A stretch of DNA of 64,000 nucleotides from Thiomicrorhabdus sp965602805 (GCA_965602805.1 CBFCZK010000004.1:124001-188000), one strand, 5' to 3'; numbered from the stretch's first letter, positions 9,144 through 18,030 are shown. Numbers and translations: made by a program. Notes: generated by a model from the sequence alone, not told the origin.

Positions 9144-9533
9144 CTATTTTGGGTGGTTAAACACAGGGTGATCTGGATCCATTGCAGCGGCGAAGCGCAG
9201 TCTTAATAGCGTAATGTTCGTCGGATCAGCCAGGGTCAGAGCTTTATCGATTAGAATTTTTTCTAAAAGCGGTAAATCCATATCGATAAATTCTCCAACA
9301 CCTTTTTCAGCTTCCGATAAATATTCCGCAGCTTGCATAATGTCGGCATGCACATCTTTTTGAACTTGCTCAAATTCTTTACTGGTTAATTCCGCTAGAG
9401 CGTGATCTGCTTGCTCAGCTTTCTCTATGCTATGTCCCAGTAATTGCCACGTCTTTTGCTCAGTCGTAATTAGAGATTCCTTGGCATGATTCAGTAAGGT
9501 TCTATATGCTTCGAGCATTTTGTTGTCTTTCAT
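9144..9533 (-). CDS. Small helical protein, possibly related to YbeL (DUF1451) N-terminus
   Basis: 129 residues, charged, almost certainly all alpha-helical (long Glu/Lys/Ala runs), with no signal peptide, membrane segment or cysteines. Its place between lnt and leuS and its strand match E. coli ybeL, whose N-terminal half is also helical, but the C-terminal zinc ribbon of YbeL (CxxC pairs) is absent. The relationship is therefore positional and weak. A good AGGAG ribosome-binding site precedes the start on the reverse strand. Function unknown. Confidence 0.7.
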   Translation of the reverse strand: MKDNKMLEAYRTLLNHAKESLITTEQKTWQLLGHSIEKAEQADHALAELTSKEFEQVQKDVHADIMQAAEYLSEAEKGVGEFIDMDLPLLEKILIDKALTLADPTNITLLRLRFAAAMDPDHPVFNHPK

Positions 9534-9656
9534 TATTTTCTCCTGTTAATGGTCGCTTTAAACTATAATATTGAACTTATTTAATTTAATAAGCAAGTTG
9601 TAATTGTTCGACTTGTTTAGATGCCCGCTAACCGTTTGGAAGTAGAAGTAAAAACC

Positions 9657-12146
9657 ATGTCAGAAGTTCAATACAACCCTCAGCAAATTGAAGCAGAAAT
9701 CCAGAAATATTGGGACGATAACGAGACCTTCGTGGTCAACGAAGATGACAGCAAAGAGAAGTATTATTGCTTGTCGATGTTCCCATACCCAAGTGGAAAA
9801 CTGCACATGGGGCATGTGCGTAACTACACCATCGGTGATGTGATTTCACGTTACCAGCGTATGCAAGGTAAAAACGTTTTACAGCCAATGGGTTGGGATG
9901 CGTTTGGTCTGCCAGCGGAAAATGCCGCGATGGCCAACAATGTTGCGCCGGCTAAGTGGACTTATGAAAATATCGATTACATGCGTAATCAGTTGAAGTC
10001 TTTAGGTTTGGGTTATGACTGGACACGTGAAGTGGCGACTTGTCACCCTGAATATTACCGTTGGGAGCAGTGGTTATTCACGCGCCTAATGCAAGAAGGC
10101 CTGGTTTATCGTAAATTGTCCGTCGTTAACTGGGATCCAGTTGATATGACGGTATTAGCGAATGAGCAGGTCATTGACGGTAAAGGTTGGCGTTCTGGCG
10201 CACCGGTTGAGCGTAAAGAGATTGCTCAGTGGTTCTTGCGCATTACCGATTATGCCGAAGAGTTATTAGAAGGTTTGGATAAGTTGGATGGTTGGCCTGA
10301 GCAGGTTAAAACCATGCAGCGTAACTGGATTGGTAAATCAACGGGTCTGCAAATCTCTTTCCCAATTCAAGGATTAGCAGAAGGTTCAGACGCAACTTTA
10401 GATGTTTACACCACTCGTCCGGATACGTTGATGGGCGTGACCTATTTAGCGATTGCTTCGGATCATCCGCTTTCAGTCAAAGCCTCTATCAACAATGAAC
10501 CGTTAGAGCGTTTTATTGAAGAGTGCTCGCATGTTTCTACTGCGGAAGCGGACATGGAAACCATGCAGAAGAAAGGTGTCGATACCGGGATTCGTGTGGC
10601 ACATCCGATTACCGGTGAAATCGTTCCGGTTTGGGCGGCGAACTTTGTCTTAATGAATTACGGTACCGGTGCGGTCATGTCAGTACCAGCACACGATCAA
10701 CGTGATTATGAATTTGCGAAAGCTTACGGTCTAGAGATCAAAGCGGTCATTGCTCCGAATGCAGATGAAATGGCGGACGTGTCAGAAGCGGCGTTTACCG
10801 AAAAAGGTATCTTGGTTAATTCTGGTCAGTTTGATGGTTTAAAGTCAAAGCAAGCCTTGCATGAAATGGCCAAAGCCCTTGGTGAGAAAACAATAGGCGG
10901 GAAGACTCTAGGTGAAAAGCAGACCAACTACCGTTTACGTGACTGGGGAATTTCTCGTCAGCGTTATTGGGGTTGTCCAATTCCGGTTATCTACTGTCCT
11001 GCGTGTGGCGCACTGCCCGTACCAGAAGATCAACTGCCGGTTAAATTACCAGAAGATGTTGTTCCAGATGGTTCAGGCTCACCTCTAGCAAAACTAGACA
11101 GCTTTAAAAATTGTGACTGCCCACAATGTGGTGGTCCTGCTCAGCGTGAAACCGATACTTTCGACACCTTCTTTGAGTCTTCTTGGTATCACGCGCGTTA
11201 TACCTCTAAAGACAATTCAGAAGCGATGTTGGATGAACGTGCCGATTACTGGGCACCTGTTGATCAGTATATCGGTGGTATTGAACACGCTATTTTGCAC
11301 CTTTTGTATGCCCGTTTCTTCCACAAGTTGATGCGTGATCAAGGGCTGGTTAACTCTGATGAACCGTTTAAGAAGTTACTGACGCAAGGTATGGTGTTAT
11401 TAGATGGCTCGAAGATGTCGAAGTCAAAAGGTAATACGGTCGATCCACAAGGTCTGATTCAAAAATTTGGTGCCGATACGGTTCGCCTATTTATCATGTT
11501 TGCCGCACCGCCAGAGCAAAGTTTGGAATGGTCAGATAAAGGCGTTGAGGGTGGTTTCCGCTTCTTGAACCGCGTTTGGCGTCAAGTGCAAAGTCACATT
11601 GAAGCAGGCCTGGTCACAGCTGCGACTTCATCAGAAGGTCTGAATAAAGAAGCTAAAGCTTTGCGTTTGAAACTGCATGAAACCTTGCAGAAAGTCACCG
11701 ATGATATCGGTCGTCGTCAAACCTTCAATACTGCGATTGCGGCTTGTATGGAGTTGATGAACGAGTTGTCTAAATTTGAAGATGACTCTGAATCAAGCCG
11801 TGGCGTGATGCAAGAAGCCTTAGAAACTTTAGTGTTGATGTTGTCACCAATGACACCACACCTGTCCCAGAACTTATGGACTACCTTAGGCAAGTCTGAC
11901 TTAGTGATAGACGCGACTTGGCCAGTAGTCGATGAGTCGGCGCTGGTTAAGTCTGAGATAGAGTTAATGGTTCAGGTTAATGGTAAGTTGCGCGGTAAAA
12001 TTGAAGTCTCTGTCGATACCGATAAAGAGAGCATTTTAGCGATGGCGAAAAGCGTTGAAACGGTTCTGAAATTTATTGAGGGCAAAGAAATTTTGAAAGA
12101 AATCGTTGTCCCTGGTAGATTGGTTAACCTAGTTGTTAAAGGTTAG
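9657..12146 (+). CDS. leuS: Leucyl-tRNA synthetase
   Basis: Class I aminoacyl-tRNA synthetase charging tRNA-Leu. The HIGH motif reads PYPSGKLHMGH, the CP1 editing domain contains TTRPDTLMG and the conserved GAVMSVPAHDQRDYEF, and KMSKS is intact (GSKMSKSKGN). The ATG at 9657 gives the standard N-terminus (MSEVQYNPQQIE) and 829 residues; an in-frame ATG at 9621 would add 12 unusual residues. It starts the leuS-lptE-holA-proA-nadD-rsfS-rlmH run. Two of its three Gly-Leu-Val triplets are encoded GGCCTGGT. Confidence 0.96.
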   Translation: MSEVQYNPQQIEAEIQKYWDDNETFVVNEDDSKEKYYCLSMFPYPSGKLHMGHVRNYTIGDVISRYQRMQGKNVLQPMGWDAFGLPAENAAMANNVAPAKWTYENIDYMRNQLKSLGLGYDWTREVATCHPEYYRWEQWLFTRLMQEGLVYRKLSVVNWDPVDMTVLANEQVIDGKGWRSGAPVERKEIAQWFLRITDYAEELLEGLDKLDGWPEQVKTMQRNWIGKSTGLQISFPIQGLAEGSDATLDVYTTRPDTLMGVTYLAIASDHPLSVKASINNEPLERFIEECSHVSTAEADMETMQKKGVDTGIRVAHPITGEIVPVWAANFVLMNYGTGAVMSVPAHDQRDYEFAKAYGLEIKAVIAPNADEMADVSEAAFTEKGILVNSGQFDGLKSKQALHEMAKALGEKTIGGKTLGEKQTNYRLRDWGISRQRYWGCPIPVIYCPACGALPVPEDQLPVKLPEDVVPDGSGSPLAKLDSFKNCDCPQCGGPAQRETDTFDTFFESSWYHARYTSKDNSEAMLDERADYWAPVDQYIGGIEHAILHLLYARFFHKLMRDQGLVNSDEPFKKLLTQGMVLLDGSKMSKSKGNTVDPQGLIQKFGADTVRLFIMFAAPPEQSLEWSDKGVEGGFRFLNRVWRQVQSHIEAGLVTAATSSEGLNKEAKALRLKLHETLQKVTDDIGRRQTFNTAIAACMELMNELSKFEDDSESSRGVMQEALETLVLMLSPMTPHLSQNLWTTLGKSDLVIDATWPVVDESALVKSEIELMVQVNGKLRGKIEVSVDTDKESILAMAKSVETVLKFIEGKEILKEIVVPGRLVNLVVKG

Positions 12147-12196
12147 TCGATTCATCGATGAATATATTCAAGCTTAACTAAGGTAAATAAACCAAA

Positions 12197-12883
12197 GTGA
12201 ATAATCTGCTGAAACCACTCAAAATGGCTGTAAATACACCGTTTAAAGGTGCTCAAAAAACTGTAAAGCAAACTGACCAGGCCTGGTCAGTTCGCGGTGT
12301 GCAATGGATTGCCACGATATTGATGGTGATGTTTATAACAGCTACTTTAAGTGGTTGTGGTTTTCATTTGCGCGGTTTAGACAGTATCGGTGACACGCAA
12401 TTTAAAACGGTTAAATTGCAAAGTGTCGCTGGAGTTCGTCCTGAAGTGTTGCAAGCAATGCGTTCGCAACTGGCCCAGTCAGGCGTTAAGTTGGTGGATT
12501 CTTTGGCGGCGGCTGAGTTGCAGATTGTTTTGCAACCGACGGTTTATAAAGCAAATCGCACGGCCTATTCTGGATTGGGCGATACCACCGCAGAATTCTT
12601 GCGAATGGAGCAGTCCTTTTCAGCGATTGTGGTTGCAACCGAAGAGACTCTTGTGGCGAGTAGTGTGCAAACCTATCGAGATCGTCAGATTGATACTACG
12701 GCCTTGTTAGCGGCCAATCGCGAGTTGGGCAGTATTCATCGAGAGATGGCGGAGGATTTGGTGATGAAAATTATGGACCGAATTAATCGCGCGATGTTGA
12801 AGGCAGCTCAGTTAAAGTCTTCTCAACCTGCAGAGCTAAAGCCGAGTGAAGTTTTGCCACCAACTTCTATACCAGCACGTTAA
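12197..12883 (+). CDS. lptE: LPS-assembly lipoprotein LptE
   Basis: Outer-membrane lipoprotein that plugs LptD and helps insert lipopolysaccharide. The lipobox is LSGC, followed by the family start GCGFHLRG. In this reading frame 54 residues precede the Cys, including a basic stretch before the hydrophobic segment (WIATILMVMFITATLSG). That is much longer than a normal lipoprotein signal, so the real start may be internal (for example the Met residues of MVMF or an upstream alternative codon), or the protein has an N-terminal extension. The extension contains a palindromic TGACCAGGCCTGGTCA at 12274. Position between leuS and holA is conserved. Confidence 0.85.
   Translation: MNNLLKPLKMAVNTPFKGAQKTVKQTDQAWSVRGVQWIATILMVMFITATLSGCGFHLRGLDSIGDTQFKTVKLQSVAGVRPEVLQAMRSQLAQSGVKLVDSLAAAELQIVLQPTVYKANRTAYSGLGDTTAEFLRMEQSFSAIVVATEETLVASSVQTYRDRQIDTTALLAANRELGSIHREMAEDLVMKIMDRINRAMLKAAQLKSSQPAELKPSEVLPPTSIPAR
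12274..12289. repeat. TGACCAGGCCTGGTCA palindrome inside the lptE frame
   Basis: 16-bp perfect palindrome that includes the 12-mer at 12276, reading T-D-Q-A-W-S in a region that may lie upstream of the true lptE start. Confidence 0.9.
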
Positions 12884-12892
12884 AGGACTATT

Positions 12893-13921
12893 TTGATTGT
12901 AGCCAGCGCGTTTTTAAATCAACTCAAGGCAGCGTCCTTTGCTGTACAACCGGTCTATCTGTTGTATGGTGAAGAGCCGCTGTTTTTGCGTGATTGTTAC
13001 GATGGTTTACGACAAACATTACAAGGCCAAGGTTATTTGACCGGCGATGTTTACGATGTCGATGGCAATTTTGATTGGCAGTCACTGCAAATGGAAACCC
13101 AGGCCGGTTCGCTATTTTCTGATACGAGGATGATTTTGGTGAATATGCCCAAAGGTTCACCGGGTCGAGAGGGCGGTAAGTTTATTCAGGACTGGTGTCA
13201 GTTTGTGCAAACAGCACCGCCTGAAATTGTCATAGTGCTGTTATGTGAGCGATTGGACAGTCGCCAGCTTAAGTCAAAGTGGGTCACCGCAATCGAATCA
13301 GCAGGCCTGGTGGTACAAGCCAAGCCCGTGCCGATTAATGCGTTACCTAATTGGTGTCAGCAAAAAGCACAAAGTTTGGATTTAACTTTGGAGCCCGAAG
13401 CGGCCAATTTATTAGCGGAACGGGTCGAAGGTAATTTATTAGCCGCCGATCAAGAGTTACTCAAGTTGTCTCTGATATTGCCTGCCGGTAGCACGATTAA
13501 TGCGCAGACAATTTTAGAGAACGTGGTCGATCAAGCGCATTATCAGTTGTTTGCTTTGTCATCGTCCGTGTTGAATGGCCAAGCGGCCTACAGTTTGCAA
13601 ATGTTAATGCGTTTACGCCAAGAGGGCATTGAAGCGCCGATTATTCTTTGGCTATTGTCTAAAGAGTTACGTCAGTTGATTGCATTGGCACAACTTTCAC
13701 AACAGATTTCCATGGGACAAGCTTTTAAGCAGTGTGGGATTTGGTCGTCAAAACAATCAGAGTACAGCAATGCGCTCAACCGTCAGGGTTTGATGGGATG
13801 GCAGGCGCTATTAAAATCAGCCCTAAAAGTCGACTTAATGATTAAAGGCATTCAACCGACCATGAGTGCCGACGAGGTTTGGTTAGGTTTGTCAGAGCTA
13901 GTTTCTAAAATGGCGCGCTAA
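12893..13921 (+). CDS. holA: DNA polymerase III delta subunit
   Basis: Clamp-loader subunit that opens the beta sliding clamp. The sequence follows the HolA pattern: YLLYGEEPLFLRDCYD near the start, an AAA-like fold, and a helical C-terminal collar domain. Length 342 residues, as usual. The start is TTG with AAAGGA six bases upstream. It begins 9 bp after lptE, so the two are co-transcribed. Confidence 0.93.
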   Translation: MIVASAFLNQLKAASFAVQPVYLLYGEEPLFLRDCYDGLRQTLQGQGYLTGDVYDVDGNFDWQSLQMETQAGSLFSDTRMILVNMPKGSPGREGGKFIQDWCQFVQTAPPEIVIVLLCERLDSRQLKSKWVTAIESAGLVVQAKPVPINALPNWCQQKAQSLDLTLEPEAANLLAERVEGNLLAADQELLKLSLILPAGSTINAQTILENVVDQAHYQLFALSSSVLNGQAAYSLQMLMRLRQEGIEAPIILWLLSKELRQLIALAQLSQQISMGQAFKQCGIWSSKQSEYSNALNRQGLMGWQALLKSALKVDLMIKGIQPTMSADEVWLGLSELVSKMAR

Positions 13922-14011
13922 TAAAGCGTTCATGGCCGTTATTGACAAACGTTTTCAGTTTAAAAAATAGCAAAATAGAACAATAGATAAAAGAACAAGG
14001 TGAGTATCCAC

Positions 14012-15265
14012 ATGAATGTAAAAGAGTATATGCACAACCTCGGTGAACAAGCCAGAGCCGCATCGCGCGCACTTGTTCGAGCCACCACTAAGGATAAAAA
14101 TCGTGCATTATTAGCCATGGCGGATGCACTACAAGCTTCGACTGATTTATTAAAGACTGAGAATGCCAAAGATTTAGAGAATGGTAAGAACAACGGTTTG
14201 GATGCAGCGATGTTAGATCGTTTAGCCATTACCGATGCCGGTATTGCTGGCATGGTTGAAGGCTTGCAGCAGGTCGCCGCGTTACAAGACCCGATTGGTG
14301 AAATCTCCGATATGAGTTTTCGCCCATCCGGTATTCAAATCGGAAAAATGCGTGTGCCATTAGGCGTGGTGGGCATCATCTATGAATCGCGTCCGAATGT
14401 CACCATTGATGCGGCAGCTCTGTGTTTAAAATCGGGTAATGCGGCGATTTTGCGTGGGGGTTCTGAAGCAACTTACTCAAACCAGGCCTTAGCGAAATGT
14501 ATCCAGCAAGGACTATCGGCTGCAGGTTTGCCAGAAACCGCTGTGCAAGTGGTTGAAACCACGGATCGTGAAGCGGTCGGTGAGTTGATTACCATGCCGG
14601 AATTTGTCGATGTCATTATTCCACGTGGCGGCAAAGGTTTGATTGAACGCATTAGTCAAAATGCACGCGTGCCAGTGATTAAACATCTCGATGGAATTTG
14701 CCATGTCTATATTGACGATTCAGCAGACTATAACAAAGCAATCCGAGTCGCTGTGAATGCCAAAACCCATCGTTACGGTGTATGTAATGCCATGGAGACT
14801 TTATTGATAGCAGAGTCGCAGGCCGCAAGAGTTCTGCCTGAACTGGCTAAGCAGTACGGTGATAAAGGTGTAGAGTTGCGCGGTTGCAAAAAAGCCTGTG
14901 CCATTATTAAAGCCAATGTCGCCACCGATGAAGATTGGGCAACAGAGTATTTAGCGCCAATCTTATCGATCCGTGTCGTCAAAGATGTCGATATGGCGAT
15001 GGATCATATTGCACAGTATAGCTCTGGCCACACTGAGTCGATTATTACAGAAAACTTTAGTGTTTCGCGCCGCTTTTTAGCAGAAGTCGATTCAAGTTCG
15101 GTGATGGTCAATGTTTCGACCCGTTTTGCCGATGGTTTTGAGTACGGTTTAGGCGCAGAAATCGGCATCAGTACCGATAAGTTCCATGCACGTGGACCGG
15201 TCGGTTTAGAAGGTTTAACCTCACAGAAATACATTGTGTTGGGTGATGGCAATATTCGTAAGTAG
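14012..15265 (+). CDS. proA: Gamma-glutamyl phosphate reductase
   Basis: Second enzyme of proline biosynthesis; reduces glutamyl-5-phosphate to the semialdehyde with NADPH. The ALDH-fold signature regions are present (GVVGIIYESRPNVTIDA, the catalytic-Cys region YGVCNAMETLL, and GPVGLEGLTSQKY). The ATG at 14012 is preceded by AAGGTGAG at 8 bases, so I prefer it to the in-frame GTG at 14000; this gives 417 residues. proA between holA and nadD also occurs in Pseudomonas-like gene orders, while E. coli lacks it here. Confidence 0.94.
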   Translation: MNVKEYMHNLGEQARAASRALVRATTKDKNRALLAMADALQASTDLLKTENAKDLENGKNNGLDAAMLDRLAITDAGIAGMVEGLQQVAALQDPIGEISDMSFRPSGIQIGKMRVPLGVVGIIYESRPNVTIDAAALCLKSGNAAILRGGSEATYSNQALAKCIQQGLSAAGLPETAVQVVETTDREAVGELITMPEFVDVIIPRGGKGLIERISQNARVPVIKHLDGICHVYIDDSADYNKAIRVAVNAKTHRYGVCNAMETLLIAESQAARVLPELAKQYGDKGVELRGCKKACAIIKANVATDEDWATEYLAPILSIRVVKDVDMAMDHIAQYSSGHTESIITENFSVSRRFLAEVDSSSVMVNVSTRFADGFEYGLGAEIGISTDKFHARGPVGLEGLTSQKYIVLGDGNIRK

Positions 15266-15307
15266 GTTGAATTCTGCTTTGCTAAACGGACTTAAGAGAG
15301 TTAACCA

Positions 15308-15985
15308 GTGAAACTGATTGGTATTAATGGCGGCACGTTTGACCCCATCCATTACGGACATTTAAGACCGGCTTTGGAAGTACAGCAGCAACTTGGTTTA
15401 CAGCAGGTTCTCTTTGTCCCCTGTTATCAACCGGTGCATAGAGGCTTGCCGCAAGTATCCGCTGAGCAACGCTGTGCCATGATAGAGCTGGCGATTGAAA
15501 ATCAGCCGACCTTTGCGTTAGAAAAAATTGAGATTGAGCGCGGTGGTCCATCCTATATGGTGGATACCTTGGCCAGTTTGAAACAGCGAATGCCCGATGC
15601 TTGTTTGCTATTAATGATGGGCACCGATGCTTTTGCTAAATTTCATAGCTGGCAAAACTGGCAAGGTGTTTTAAAACTCGCCAATCTGGTTGTTATGCAT
15701 CGTCCAGGTGAAGCGATGCCGAGGGCTGGTGAAGCAGGCAAGATTTTTCAAGACCATCAAGCGACTCAGTTAACTGATGAAGCTGGACAGATTGTTGATG
15801 TGGCGGTGACGCAACTCGATATCAGTTCGACGATGGTGCGACAACAGATTAAAGACGGACATTCCGCAGATTATTTATTACCGCCATGCGTTATGGCGTT
15901 TATTCAAAAACAGGGCTTATACGGGGACGACCTGAGTAAGCCAAACACCGATTTAAAAATCAAAAATCAAAAATTAAAAGATTAA
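15308..15985 (+). CDS. nadD: Nicotinate-mononucleotide adenylyltransferase
   Basis: Transfers AMP from ATP to nicotinate mononucleotide, forming deamido-NAD. The nucleotidyltransferase site GGTFDPIHYGHLRPA and the C-terminal ISSTMVRQQI motif are intact. Length 225 residues, with a short Lys/Asn-rich tail after the conserved end (LYGD) that looks like read-through into spacer sequence. The start is GTG. Confidence 0.95.
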   Translation: MKLIGINGGTFDPIHYGHLRPALEVQQQLGLQQVLFVPCYQPVHRGLPQVSAEQRCAMIELAIENQPTFALEKIEIERGGPSYMVDTLASLKQRMPDACLLLMMGTDAFAKFHSWQNWQGVLKLANLVVMHRPGEAMPRAGEAGKIFQDHQATQLTDEAGQIVDVAVTQLDISSTMVRQQIKDGHSADYLLPPCVMAFIQKQGLYGDDLSKPNTDLKIKNQKLKD

Positions 15986-15997
15986 AAGAGAAAAATT

Positions 15998-16348
15998 ATG
16001 GACATGGATTTACAAACAATAGAAGATTTAGCCGTTAAAACCTTAGAAGATTTTAAGGGACGTGATATTCAAATTATCGACATCTCAGAAATCAGCGATT
16101 TCGCCGATAGAATGATTATCGCAACGGGTACCTCAACGGCACACGTAAAAGGGGTTGGTAGCAACGTCGCATTAGCGTTTAAAGATGCTGGATTTGCTCC
16201 GTTAGGTGTCGAAGCTGGACCACAGCCTGACTGGGTATTAATCGATTTAGGCGATGTCATTATTCACGTCATGACCGAAAGTGCCCGTGCGCATTATGCG
16301 TTAGAAAAATTGTGGGAAGTTAAACCTACTGGTGAAGCGGCTGAATAA
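15998..16348 (+). CDS. rsfS: Ribosome silencing factor RsfS
   Basis: Binds ribosomal protein L14 and blocks subunit joining when nutrients are short. Family sequence throughout 116 residues: KGRDIQIIDI, DRMIIATGTS, GVEAGPQPDWVLIDLGDVIIHVM. Starts 12 bp after nadD with an AGAGAAAA upstream stretch. Confidence 0.95.
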   Translation: MDMDLQTIEDLAVKTLEDFKGRDIQIIDISEISDFADRMIIATGTSTAHVKGVGSNVALAFKDAGFAPLGVEAGPQPDWVLIDLGDVIIHVMTESARAHYALEKLWEVKPTGEAAE

Positions 16349-16364
16349 GTTTGCACTCAATGTG

Positions 16365-16405
16365 TAAGTTTTATAAGTTTTATAAGTTTTATAAGTTTTA
16401 TAAGT
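16365..16405 (+). repeat. 9-bp tandem repeat (TAAGTTTTA x 4.5) between rsfS and rlmH
   Basis: Four perfect copies of TAAGTTTTA followed by TAAGT, ending 9 bp before the rlmH ATG at 16415. The array occupies the place where a ribosome-binding site would be expected. Confidence 0.9.
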
Positions 16406-16414
16406 CTTAAAGCA

Positions 16415-16885
16415 ATGATTATTCACTTTATAACGGTTGGCCAGAAAATGCCCAAATGGGTACAAGATGGCTACACCGAATATGCCAAACGCCTGCCAAA
16501 AGCCTGTACGCTTAAATTGGTTGAACTGCCCATGGCGCAACGCGGTAAAACCGGTTCTGCGGATGTCTATAAAGCCGAAGAAGCCAAACGTATTCTAGCG
16601 GCCATTCCAAAAGGCGCACGTTTGGTTATCTTGGATGAACATGGCAAGCAAGTCACCACCAAAGGCCTAGCCGAAAAACTCGAAGAGTGGCTCGGTGGCG
16701 GTCAAGATGTGGCCTTGATTGTCGGCGGGCCAGACGGTTTGGAAGAGAGTCTAATTCAACAAGCGCAATGGAAGTGGGGTTTGTCGAATCTGACGATGCC
16801 ACATCCGATGGTGCGGATATTGGTGGCTGAACAAATCTACAGAGCGTGGTCAGTAATAAACAACCACCCATACCACCGTGAATAA
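16415..16885 (+). CDS. rlmH: 23S rRNA (pseudouridine1915-N3)-methyltransferase
   Basis: SPOUT-class methyltransferase that methylates pseudouridine 1915 in 23S rRNA. The SAM-binding knot includes LILDEHGK-like VILDEHGKQ and IVGGPDGLEES, and the C-terminus ends in YRAWSVINNHPYHRE, the family hallmark. 156 residues. There is no clear Shine-Dalgarno sequence because the TAAGTTTTA array precedes the ATG; AAAGC is the nearest purine stretch. Confidence 0.95.
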   Translation: MIIHFITVGQKMPKWVQDGYTEYAKRLPKACTLKLVELPMAQRGKTGSADVYKAEEAKRILAAIPKGARLVILDEHGKQVTTKGLAEKLEEWLGGGQDVALIVGGPDGLEESLIQQAQWKWGLSNLTMPHPMVRILVAEQIYRAWSVINNHPYHRE

Positions 16886-17200
16886 AAAAACGGCTTGTTT
16901 GCTTAATCTCTGCGTTACTCAACCGCTCATGTACTAATCGTACACTTCGTGGTTGAGTGCCTTGACCTTAAGCAAAACGCTCGTTTTTTGCAAAAGGGTC
17001 TTTTTGCCCAATCTGTGCGTTACTCAACCGCTCATGTACTAATCGTACACTTCGTGGTTGAGTGCCTTGACCTTAAGCAAAACGCTCGTTTTTTGCAAAA
17101 GGGTCTTTTTGCCCAATCTGTGCGTTACTCAACCGCTCATGTACCAATCGTACACTTCGTGGTTGAGTGCCTTGACCTTAAGTAAAACGCTCGTTTTTTG
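16885..17200. repeat. Three tandem copies of a 105-bp palindromic repeat
   Basis: The marker TGCGTTACTC begins at 16911, 17016 and 17121, an exact 105-bp period. Copies 2 and 3 are nearly identical (TACTAATC versus TACCAATC). Each unit holds a GTACTAATCGTAC core flanked by inverted arms (CAACCGCTC / ...GGTTGAG), then GCCTTGACCTTAAGCAAAACG. An open frame across it on the forward strand simply repeats with the array and is not a gene. The same family recurs at 41390-41507. Confidence 0.9.
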
Positions 17201-17204
17201 TGAG

Positions 17205-17312
17205 GGTGACTTCCCCCTGTTCTGATCTCTTTGTTAAGCTCTGACTCGTGTACTAATTGTACACTTCGCCAGAGCTTGCCTTGACCTTGGGCAAAAATCC
17301 TCCTTTTTCAAA
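17205..17312. repeat. Diverged fourth copy of the 105-bp repeat
   Basis: Keeps the GTGTACTAATTGTACAC core and the GCCTTGACCTTGGGCAAAA end but has different arms (AAGCTCTGAC / CCAGAGCTT). The arms still pair with each other, so changes are compensatory. Confidence 0.75.
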
Positions 17313-17367
17313 ATGGCTTGTTAATTTAATCTCTAGCTTAGTTAAACCCTTTAGGTGTTTAACTCTT

Positions 17368-17402
17368 CAAAACTTCGTGCCTTCGCGTCTTCGTGGTTCA
17401 AC
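17368..17402. repeat. Half copy of the CACGAAG repeat
   Basis: The right-hand form only: AACTTCGTGCC, TTCGCGTCTTCG, TGGTTCAA. The rest of the spacer to the rpsT promoter holds an exact ACCAGGCCTGGT at 17427 and no gene. Confidence 0.7.
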
Positions 17403-17426
17403 TGTTTATTATCGAAATCAAATCTA

Positions 17427-17438
17427 ACCAGGCCTGGT
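17427..17438. repeat. ACCAGGCCTGGT palindrome
   Basis: Exact copy in the rlmH-rpsT spacer, about 60 bp upstream of the rpsT promoter. Confidence 0.9.
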
Positions 17439-17495
17439 GGGTTTGGGTAATGTTTATTAAATCAATAGATTAAATGTTATTTACGCCTTAAATAC

Positions 17496-17524
17496 TTGAC
17501 CGTTCGTTAGAAAATGTGGATAAT
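17496..17524 (+). promoter_or_regulatory. Probable sigma-70 promoter of rpsT
   Basis: TTGACC at 17496-17501, 17-bp spacing, GATAAT at 17519-17524. This leaves a leader of roughly 120 bases before rpsT, long enough for S20 autoregulation as known in E. coli, though no specific structure was resolved. Confidence 0.65.
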
Positions 17525-17654
17525 CTTCGGTTCCTTTCAGGCCGTTGTGGTTTTGTTATCTTCGTAGAGAATCTACGTTGAGGCATCGAGAGTTGTGTTA
17601 ATAGAGGTCTACGGATCGGTTAATGCGTAAAAACTAATTATTGGAGATTTAAAA

Positions 17655-17918
17655 ATGGCTAATACAGCTCAAGCAACTAAACGTGCACGTATCGCAGAAA
17701 AAACTCGTATCCTTAACGTTGCACAACGTTCTGATATGCGTACAGCGGTTAAAAAAGTATTAGCGGCAATCGCTTCTGGTGATAAAGCTGCAGCAAACAC
17801 TGCTTTCCGTTCTGCTCAGTCTAAGTTAGACGGTATGGCGCGTAAAGGCATTATTGCTAAGAACAAAGCTGGACGTTCTAAGAGCCGTATCAACGCTCGT
17901 ATTAAAGCGATGGCTTAA
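17655..17918 (+). CDS. rpsT: 30S ribosomal protein S20
   Basis: Small basic ribosomal protein, 87 residues. Family start MANTAQATKRARIAEKTR and the GMARKGIIAKNKAGRSKSR block are clear. A TTGGAGAT ribosome-binding site lies before the ATG. It has its own promoter and terminator. Confidence 0.97.
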   Translation: MANTAQATKRARIAEKTRILNVAQRSDMRTAVKKVLAAIASGDKAAANTAFRSAQSKLDGMARKGIIAKNKAGRSKSRINARIKAMA

Positions 17919-17962
17919 TTTTATTTTGTTTTAACTCTTTTGAGTTTTTAACGAAGTAAAAT

Positions 17963-17990
17963 AAAAAACCGGGTTTATCCCGGTTTTTTT
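17963..17990 (+). terminator. Intrinsic terminator of rpsT
   Basis: AAAAAACCGGG, TTTAT loop, CCCGGTTTTTTT. Strong GC stem and T run. Confidence 0.92.
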
Positions 17991-18030
17991 GTATCTGAAT
18001 TTTAGTGTTTTAATTAACAAAGGATTTAAA

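Noticed and set aside
16301..16540. Reverse-strand frame encoding repeated KTY
   Set aside because: It is the translation of the TAAGTTTTA minisatellite on the opposite strand and runs into rlmH antisense.
16949..17185. 78-codon open frame over the tandem array
   Set aside because: It repeats its own sequence with the 105-bp DNA period, has no ribosome-binding site, and exists only because 105 is divisible by 3.
16885..17200. CRISPR-like array
   Set aside because: Repeats are directly adjacent with no unique spacers, units are 105 bp and internally palindromic, and no cas genes are near.
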